NCBI GenBank assembly: GCA_946182825.1
Contig: CAMGZH010000001.1
Location: 124,001-188,000 of the forward strand
DNA length: 64,000 nucleotides
Direction of reading: 5' to 3'
From: an uncultured Lachnospiraceae bacterium
GTDB taxonomy: Bacteria; Bacillota; Clostridia; Lachnospirales; Lachnospiraceae
Made by a program: the position numbers and the translations under genes. Below, piece by piece: positions 57,376-64,000 of the stretch. Each line of letters begins with the position of its first letter. Position 1 is the stretch's first letter. The notes beneath the pieces are model-generated. The model had not been told where the DNA came from. It saw nothing but the letters and a program-made list of their open reading frames with translations, and ran no database searches.

Positions 57376-57403
57376 TTGACACCGTTGTGAAGATTGGTAT
57401 AAT
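57376..57403 (+). promoter_or_regulatory. Second ptsH promoter
   Basis: TTGACA (57376-57381), 16 bases, TATAAT (57398-57403). Both hexamers are perfect; the spacing is one short of optimal. It is the stronger of the two. Confidence 0.78.
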
Positions 57404-57446
57404 AAAAGCAGAATGAAAAGGTCTAGGACCAATAGGAGGACAAAAA

Positions 57447-57704
57447 ATGAAAGAATTTAATTACACAATTACTGATCCAGAAGGTATTCACGCAAGACCA
57501 GCAGGCCTTTTTGTCAAGGCTGCAGCTGCATATCCATGCAATGTTACAATTGCTAAGGACGGTAAGGAAGTTGACGCTAAGAGAATCCTTGGTGTTATGA
57601 GCCTTGGTGTTAAGCAGGGTATGGAAGTTACCATCAAGTGTGACGGAGACCAGGAAGACACAGCTGTTGCTGAGTTAGAGAAGTTTATGAAGGAGAACCT
57701 GTAA
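57447..57704 (+). CDS. ptsH: Phosphocarrier protein HPr lacking Ser46
   Basis: An 85-residue HPr. GIHARPAG places the phospho-accepting His at residue 15. The helix-2 region reads DAKRILGVMSLGVKQG, aligning with Bacillus NLKSIMGVMSLG, so residue 46 is Arg (AGA codon) rather than the Ser phosphorylated by HPr kinase. PTS transfer should be normal, but classical HPr-Ser-P/CcpA signalling through this protein should not. SD TAGGAGG. ptsI follows four bases later. Confidence 0.95.
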   Translation: MKEFNYTITDPEGIHARPAGLFVKAAAAYPCNVTIAKDGKEVDAKRILGVMSLGVKQGMEVTIKCDGDQEDTAVAELEKFMKENL

Positions 57705-57708
57705 GCCT

Positions 57709-59334
57709 ATGTTTAAGGAATTTTCAGGAAAGAGTGTTTTTGGCGGTATTGCAATCGGTAAGATTTGCATTTATCGTAAGCAGGACAACCTGGTAAAGCG
57801 TCAGAAGATTGACGACCCTGAGGCAGAGATCGCACGTTTCGATAAGGCAAGAGAAGATGCTAAGGCACAGCTTCAGGGACTTCACGATAAGGCTCTTAAA
57901 GAGGTTGGAGAAGCAAACGCAATGGTATTCGAGGTTCATCAGATGATGCTGGATGACCTTGACTATGTTGAGTCTGTACAGAACATCATCCGTACCCAGC
58001 AGGTGAACGCTGAGTTTGCGACAGCTACGACGGGAGACAATTTCTCTGAGATGTTTGCAAGCATGGACGATGACTACATGCGTGAGAGAGCTGCTGATGT
58101 CAAGGATATCAGTAATCGTGTGGTTGCAATTCTTTCAGGTAACGAGGGTGGTGGATTCAATGCAACAGAGCCATCCATTCTGTTAGCAGAGGATCTTGCA
58201 CCATCAGAGACAGTACAGCTCGATAAGTCCATGGTTCTGTCATTTGTAACTCACCTTGGTTCTACCAATTCCCATACCGCGATCCTTGCGCGTACCATGA
58301 ACATTCCTGCTCTGATCGGAATTGATTTCCCGGAGGATGCAGATGGTCATATGGGTATTGTTGATGGATTCGAGGGTAAGTTCTACATTGATCCTTCCGA
58401 GGAGCTTTTAGCGGAGTATCAGGCAAAGCTCGATAAGGAGTTAGAGAAGCAGCGTCTTCTGCAGGAACTCAAGGGTAAGGAGAACGTTACCTTAGACGGA
58501 ACGAAGATCAATCTGTATGCGAACATCGGATCTGTTAAGGATGTAGCAGACGTTCTTAAGAATGATGCCGGCGGAATCGGACTGTTCCGTAGTGAGTTCT
58601 TATATCTTGAGTCTTCAACTTATCCTTCTGAGGAGGAGCAGTTTAAGGCATATAAGACCGTAGCTGAGAACATGGCAGGTAAGAAGGTTATCATCCGTAC
58701 ACTTGATATCGGTGCGGACAAACAGGTGGATTATTTCGACCTTGGTAAGGAAGATAACCCGGCGCTTGGATACCGTGCGATCCGTATCTGTCTTGATCGT
58801 GTTGATATCTTCAAGACACAGCTTCGTGCCCTTTATCGCGCAAGCTACTACGGTAAGATCAGCATCATGTTCCCTATGATCATCTCTGTTGATGAGGTTA
58901 AGAAGATCAAGGAGATCGTAGCTGAGGTCAAGAAGGAGTTAGACGAGCAGAATATCCCTTACGGCGAAGTTGAGACGGGTATTATGATCGAGACTCCTGC
59001 TGCTGTTTGGATGAGTGAAGAGCTTGCACAGGAAGTTGATTTCTTCTCAATCGGAACCAACGATCTGACACAGTATACACTGGCAATCGACCGTCAGAAT
59101 CCGAAGCTGGATGCGATCAATGATACACATCACCCGGCAATCCTTAAGTCCATTGAGACAACCATCAAGAATGGTCATAAGGGTGGCGCATGGGTAGGTA
59201 TCTGTGGAGAGCTTGGAGCAGATCCGACTCTGACAGAGACATTCCTTCGTATGGGTGTTGACGAGCTTTCTGTATCACCAAGCCGTATCTTAGCTGTACG
59301 TGACGTGATCCGTAAGATCGATTTGTCTAAGTAA
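57709..59334 (+). CDS. ptsI: PTS enzyme I
   Basis: 541 residues. The phospho-His is in GSTNSHTAILARTMNIPALIG at residue 189. The PEP-binding C-terminal barrel includes GIGLFRSEFLYL, FPMIISVDEV and GICGELGADP with the proton-donor Cys near 500. It takes phosphate from phosphoenolpyruvate and passes it to HPr. SD is a GGAGA inside the ptsH end. Confidence 0.96.
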   Translation: MFKEFSGKSVFGGIAIGKICIYRKQDNLVKRQKIDDPEAEIARFDKAREDAKAQLQGLHDKALKEVGEANAMVFEVHQMMLDDLDYVESVQNIIRTQQVNAEFATATTGDNFSEMFASMDDDYMRERAADVKDISNRVVAILSGNEGGGFNATEPSILLAEDLAPSETVQLDKSMVLSFVTHLGSTNSHTAILARTMNIPALIGIDFPEDADGHMGIVDGFEGKFYIDPSEELLAEYQAKLDKELEKQRLLQELKGKENVTLDGTKINLYANIGSVKDVADVLKNDAGGIGLFRSEFLYLESSTYPSEEEQFKAYKTVAENMAGKKVIIRTLDIGADKQVDYFDLGKEDNPALGYRAIRICLDRVDIFKTQLRALYRASYYGKISIMFPMIISVDEVKKIKEIVAEVKKELDEQNIPYGEVETGIMIETPAAVWMSEELAQEVDFFSIGTNDLTQYTLAIDRQNPKLDAINDTHHPAILKSIETTIKNGHKGGAWVGICGELGADPTLTETFLRMGVDELSVSPSRILAVRDVIRKIDLSK

Positions 59335-59364
59335 TAAATAGTTTTATTTGCATAAAACATAAGC

Positions 59365-59392
59365 AAAACCGCCACAACTGTGGCGGTTTTTT
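59365..59392 (+). terminator. Terminator after ptsI
   Basis: AAAACCGCCAC (59365-59375), a six-base loop, GTGGCGGTTTT and T6. The next promoter begins two bases later. Confidence 0.9.
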
Positions 59393-59394
59393 CG

Positions 59395-59423
59395 TTGAAT
59401 TCAGAAAAAACAGAAACTATAAT
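59395..59423 (+). promoter_or_regulatory. Promoter for glpK
   Basis: TTGAAT (59395-59400), 17 bases, TATAAT (59418-59423), immediately after the ptsI terminator. Confidence 0.68.
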
Positions 59424-59425
59424 AA

Positions 59426-60967
<1,542 letters not shown>

Positions 60968-60982
60968 GACAGGAAGCAAACA

Positions 60983-61020
60983 AGGCTCTGGAGCGGAGAG
61001 ATCCGCCCCGGGGCTTTTTT
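60983..61020 (+). terminator. Terminator after glpK
   Basis: AGGCTCTGGAGCGG with CCGCCCCGGGGCT forms an interrupted GC-rich stem, then T6. Confidence 0.75.
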
Positions 61021-61079
61021 ATATCCGTCGTGGCCTAATCTCCGACTGAGATAAACGATAAACGATCCGCAAGGATGCG

Positions 61080-61109
61080 TTGACAGGGATATAGAAGAGT
61101 GAATATAAT
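61080..61109 (+). promoter_or_regulatory. Promoter for the lipoprotein gene
   Basis: TTGACA (61080-61085), 18 bases, TATAAT (61104-61109). Confidence 0.72.
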
Positions 61110-61149
61110 GACGGGAAGCGGAGCAATACATGGAAGGGAGCACATACTT

Positions 61150-61917
61150 ATGAAGAAGAAAACAGTAATCGTTTTACTTGCTTTTACCGTCGTGACGGCA
61201 GCACTGGCAGGCTGCGGCAGTAAGAAACAGGCTAAGACGGAAGAGAAGAAGCAGACCGAAGTGACGGAGTCGAAAGAAGAGACTTCGAAGGAGAATACAA
61301 AAGAACAGCAACAGGAAGAGGAAGAAAAACAGGAGAAAAAGGGAGATACAAAGGCGGATGAGAGTGCCGAGCCTGATGCCAACGGCGTCAAGGTCAAATC
61401 CGATGATTCTGTGTACAGCACTTCCTTTTCCGAGGAGGCCAGAAGCCCGGAGAAGCCGTATTCCAATAAGATCAAGCTTTGCGGTAAGGGAGAAGTGGGA
61501 TTTAACGGAAATTTAAGAGGCTGGAAGATCTCTGACCAGAGCACAGAGAAGAAGGTCATTCTGACCAATGGACTCGGTGCGACAGCAGAACTTTATGATT
61601 CCAAGATCGATGCCGGAGATAAGGACAAGATCAATGAATTCCTGAAGGACTACGACAAGGAGCATTTTACCATGGAATTCTTTAAGGCCCTGGAGGGATC
61701 GGAGGATGCCGGAGACGGATTTGAGGGCATTACATACGGTGGAGCCAAGACCACATCCGACAAAAAGGAGATCGCATTTCTGGTGCCTGTTACCGATGAT
61801 CATTATCTGAAGGTGTCGGTTGTGGATACGTCGTCACAGAAGCTTACCACCATGGATGTGTTTGAGACCCTGGTGCTTGGAATGCAGGACATTGCCATTG
61901 CGGGCAATGCACAGTGA
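61150..61917 (+). CDS. Lipoprotein of unknown function
   Basis: 255 residues from the ATG at 61150; a longer frame exists but it starts before the SD GGGAG. It has a lipoprotein signal (KKKTVIVLLAFTVVTAALAGC) with the acylated Cys at 22, then a Glu/Lys-rich spacer to about residue 80. A compact domain of about 160 residues follows (GEVGFNGNLRGWKISDQ and EKKVILTNGLGATAELYDSKID). No family is recognised. Anchored on the outer face of the membrane. It has its own promoter and no linkage to the neighbours. Confidence 0.78.
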   Translation: MKKKTVIVLLAFTVVTAALAGCGSKKQAKTEEKKQTEVTESKEETSKENTKEQQQEEEEKQEKKGDTKADESAEPDANGVKVKSDDSVYSTSFSEEARSPEKPYSNKIKLCGKGEVGFNGNLRGWKISDQSTEKKVILTNGLGATAELYDSKIDAGDKDKINEFLKDYDKEHFTMEFFKALEGSEDAGDGFEGITYGGAKTTSDKKEIAFLVPVTDDHYLKVSVVDTSSQKLTTMDVFETLVLGMQDIAIAGNAQ

Positions 61918-61918
61918 T

Positions 61919-61948
61919 TTGACAAAAGCAGGTTGCAGATTGTAATAT
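61919..61948 (+). promoter_or_regulatory. Promoter for the alcohol dehydrogenase gene
   Basis: TTGACA (61919-61924), 18 bases, TAATAT (61943-61948). It begins right after the lipoprotein stop, with no terminator between. Confidence 0.55.
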
Positions 61949-61988
61949 AATATATTGGTTGCTTATTAACAAACTTAGAGAGGATATT

Positions 61989-63191
61989 ATGGACGTTCCG
62001 TTAGAACTTTCCAGTCGCCTTTGCCAGAGCGTAACAGGATATGTGATTCGACACAGTAAAGGCAGAGAAGCAGAAAAGGTCGAGGGAGTGGATTCCCTAT
62101 TTTCCATTCCGGACCTTCTTGATCGTAACCATTTAGAGAGACCGCTTATCGTAACGGGCCCGCATATTGCAGAGAGCGAGTTCTTCCAGTCATTTTTAAA
62201 TGACAGGGAGACGGCGTATACGGTATATCAGGATGTCAAGACCGATCCGGCGGCATCACAGATCGCACAGATCGCTGCGATGTATGAGAAGGAGCACTGT
62301 GATTCCATTATCGCCATTGGCGGTGGATCCAACCTGGATGCCGCTAAGGCGGCCGGTGCCATGATCGCACGATCGGGGCATCCCCTTCACAAGATGCGGG
62401 GGCTGTGTAAGGTACGTCGGGAGATCCCGTTTTTCATTGCAGTACCTACAACGGCGGGAACCGGTTCGGAGATGACGATGGCAGCTGTGGTTACAGATGA
62501 CACGACAGGACAGAAGTATTCCCTGATCGATCCGGTGCTTACACCGGATGTGGCAGTGCTTGATCCAAGTCTTTTGGTATCCCTGCCACAGAAACCGACA
62601 GCTTATGCCGGAGTAGACGCGTTGGTACATGCGGTGGAGGCGTACCTGAATGAGCGGTACCACCGGGAGGATACCAAGGATTACTGCGAGGAGGCTGTGG
62701 AAGCAATTATGGAGTTCCTTCCGAAGTCTTATGAGGACGGACAGGATCTTGAAGCGAGAGAAGAGATGCTTCTGGCATCGAACAAAGCGGGAGAAGCCTT
62801 TAATGTGGCAGGCGTGGGAAATGTACATGCCATTGCCCATGCGATCGGCGGTCGTTATGGACTTCCCCACGGTTATGTGAATGCCATCCTTCTTCCTATC
62901 GTTTTAAGGGACTACGGCAAGGCTGTGGAAGGACCTCTTGCGAGACTTGCATCCATCTGCGATATAGAGAAGGACGGAAACCGCCAGGAGCGTGTGGAAG
63001 GCTTTATCCGTGTGATCGAAGAGATGAATGCGAAGATGGGTATTCCGGACCATATTGAAGAGATTCAGGAGAAGGATATTCCGATTATGAGTGCCTGGGC
63101 GGCAAAGGAAGCGAACCCGATTTATCCGGTTCCGGTTATTTACGATAAGAAACACTTTGCCGACATCATCCGTAAGGCATCCGGCAGGTAA
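61989..63191 (+). CDS. Iron-containing alcohol dehydrogenase
   Basis: 400 residues from the ATG at 61989 (AGAGAGGA upstream). Group-III dehydrogenase: AIGGGSNLDAAKAAGA near residue 105, TTAGTGSEMTMAAVVTDD near 155, and the metal site in DALVHAVEAYL and VHAIAHAIGGRYGLPHGYVNA (His residues near 265-281). The first 90 residues carry the NAD-binding fold. Reduces or oxidises small alcohols such as butanol or 1,3-propanediol; substrate uncertain. Fermentative redox balance is the likely role. Confidence 0.88.
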   Translation: MDVPLELSSRLCQSVTGYVIRHSKGREAEKVEGVDSLFSIPDLLDRNHLERPLIVTGPHIAESEFFQSFLNDRETAYTVYQDVKTDPAASQIAQIAAMYEKEHCDSIIAIGGGSNLDAAKAAGAMIARSGHPLHKMRGLCKVRREIPFFIAVPTTAGTGSEMTMAAVVTDDTTGQKYSLIDPVLTPDVAVLDPSLLVSLPQKPTAYAGVDALVHAVEAYLNERYHREDTKDYCEEAVEAIMEFLPKSYEDGQDLEAREEMLLASNKAGEAFNVAGVGNVHAIAHAIGGRYGLPHGYVNAILLPIVLRDYGKAVEGPLARLASICDIEKDGNRQERVEGFIRVIEEMNAKMGIPDHIEEIQEKDIPIMSAWAAKEANPIYPVPVIYDKKHFADIIRKASGR

Positions 63192-63230
63192 GTGATACAT
63201 GTTGCGAAGGCAACACATTGATAGATAGGA

Positions 63231-63313
63231 GGTGACAATTTTCATGGATACAGGAGATGGACATATACGAGCGGCCCATGTAACAGTATTTAGCAGAAAG
63301 GAGAATTGTCACC
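63231..63313 (+). promoter_or_regulatory. Structured leader of the corA-type gene
   Basis: GGTGACAATTTTC (63231-63243) pairs with GAGAATTGTCACC (63301-63313): 13 bp with one G-U pair, enclosing 57 bases. Inside, CATGG (63243-63247) can pair with CCATG (63276-63280). The 3' strand includes part of the SD AAAGGAG (63297-63303) and all bases up to the TTG start at 63314, so folding would block translation. A second stem, TGTTGC-GAAG-GCAACA, is at 63199-63214. No known riboswitch consensus is recognised. Confidence 0.6.
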
Positions 63314-63330
63314 TTGCTGAGCTTTTATAG
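63244..63330 (+). CDS. Possible 28-residue leader ORF before corA
   Basis: An ATG preceded by a strong ribosome site (ATAGGAGGTGA) opens MDTGDGHIRAAHVTVF and stops at TAG 63328-63330. It lies inside the leader stem and overlaps the corA start in another frame. A ribosome reading it would melt the hairpin and could expose the corA ribosome site. Whether it is translated is unknown. Confidence 0.4.
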   Translation: MDTGDGHIRAAHVTVFSRKENCHLAELL

Positions 63331-64000
63331 AACGGATGAGGGACTCATCCATGAGATAGAAGAATACGAGCCGGGCTGCTGGATCAAGTTGACTGCACCG
63401 TCATTGGAGGAGTGTACCTATGTCAGTGAGACTTTTGACATGGACATTGTAGATGTGCGGGCGGCACTTGATGATGAGGAGAGTTCACGAATCAGTATGG
63501 AAGATACCTATACCATGATTCTTGTGGATATTCCGACAGCTGAGGAACGTAATAACCGACATACCTATACGACCATTCCGCTGGGTATTTTAATGCAGGA
63601 GGATGTGCTTGTGACGGTATGTGCGGAGGAGACCTCCGTACTTCGTTCTTTTATTGATCGAAGAGTGAGAGAGTTTTCCACGAAGAAGCAGATGCGCTTT
63701 ACCTATCAGATCCTGTATAACAGCAGTATGGTCTATCAGTCGCTGCTTCGTTCCATTGATCGTAAGAGAACGGAGATCGAGGAGAAGATCAATGATTATA
63801 CAGAAGATTCCGATTTGATCGATCTGCACGAGTTAGAGTCGAACCTGGTATACTTTGCCACATCCCTTCGGGCGAACAGCCTTGTGCTGGATCGTTTGAA
63901 CCGATACGGGAGACTGAAGCAATACGAGGAAGACCAGGAACTGCTGGAGGATGTGATCATCGAGAATAAGCAGGCGATCGAAATGACCGGAATCTACCGT
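63314..64000 (+). CDS. corA: CorA-type magnesium/divalent metal transporter (partial)
   Basis: An open frame of 229 codons running off the window, from TTG 63314 (SD AAAGGAG ten bases upstream). It reads LSFYRTDEGLIHEIEEYEPGCWIKL, then the alpha/beta cytoplasmic domain (ALDDEESSRISMEDTYTMILVDIP, YTTIPLGILMQEDVLVTVC) and long stalk helices (SNLVYFATSLRANSLVLDRL, NKQAIEMTGIY). This is the N-terminal cytoplasmic funnel of CorA; the two membrane helices and GMN motif lie beyond the end. Its translation may be controlled by the leader at 63231-63313. Confidence 0.88.
   Translation, partial: MLSFYRTDEGLIHEIEEYEPGCWIKLTAPSLEECTYVSETFDMDIVDVRAALDDEESSRISMEDTYTMILVDIPTAEERNNRHTYTTIPLGILMQEDVLVTVCAEETSVLRSFIDRRVREFSTKKQMRFTYQILYNSSMVYQSLLRSIDRKRTEIEEKINDYTEDSDLIDLHELESNLVYFATSLRANSLVLDRLNRYGRLKQYEEDQELLEDVIIENKQAIEMTGIYR

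Noticed and set aside
63192-63313. M-box magnesium riboswitch before corA
   Set aside because: The interval is too short and I cannot find the conserved M-box core; a different structure fits better.

Overview
The window looks like a chromosomal segment of a motile, Gram-positive anaerobe of the Clostridia, most likely a Lachnospiraceae member. The signs are strong AGGAGG-type ribosome binding sites, frequent TTG and GTG starts, FliW/CsrA control genes, a flavodiiron protein, a zinc-type HemB, an EF-G2 paralogue and the Firmicutes order rpmG-secE-nusG-rplKAJL-rpoBC-rpsLG-fusA-tuf. Placement is by gene content and protein character only. I see no rRNA, tRNA, CRISPR array, insertion sequence or prophage. 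No gene-free stretch exceeds about 300 bases.

Region 1 (1-21.3 kb) is a late flagellar locus. It holds flgM, flgN, two tandem flgK genes, flgL, fliW, csrA, flaG, fliD, fliS, a FliT-like chaperone, flagellin, and a second, divergent FliD-like gene. Four SigD/FliA-type promoters can be read by eye. Three fit TAAR-N15-NCCGATAA exactly (before flgM, the second flgK and flaG); the flagellin promoter is a looser match. The flagellin leader carries a hairpin with ACATGGATGT at its tip, a textbook CsrA site, and fliW-csrA lie 4 kb upstream. Five CgeB/DUF3880-like glycosyltransferase genes and one GT-A-like/TPR gene flank the structural genes, suggesting flagellin glycosylation.

Region 2 (21.3-37.4 kb) is the transcription/translation supercluster rpmG, secE, nusG, rplK, rplA, rplJ, rplL, rpoB, rpoC, rpsL, rpsG, fusA, tuf. 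An L10 leader attenuator, a probable L1 site and several sigma-A promoters are visible.

Region 3 (37.4-53.2 kb) holds a reverse-strand EF-G2 paralogue, an O-acetylhomoserine sulfhydrylase, an EAL cyclic-di-GMP phosphodiesterase, a DUF4422 protein and a flavodiiron protein. A tetrapyrrole operon follows: hemA, a four-domain SirC-HemC-CobA-HemD fusion, hemB and hemL. It converts glutamyl-tRNA to sirohydrochlorin, pointing to siroheme/cobalamin synthesis. truA lies convergent to hemL.

Region 4 (53.2-64 kb) is carbon uptake: fruR-fruK-fruA, ptsH-ptsI, glpK, a lipoprotein, an iron-type alcohol dehydrogenase, and a corA-type transporter cut by the window end. HPr has Arg in place of the regulatory Ser46. 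The corA gene sits behind a compact leader closed by a 13-bp stem that covers its ribosome binding site and encloses a 28-codon ORF; this is the best candidate here for an undescribed regulatory element.
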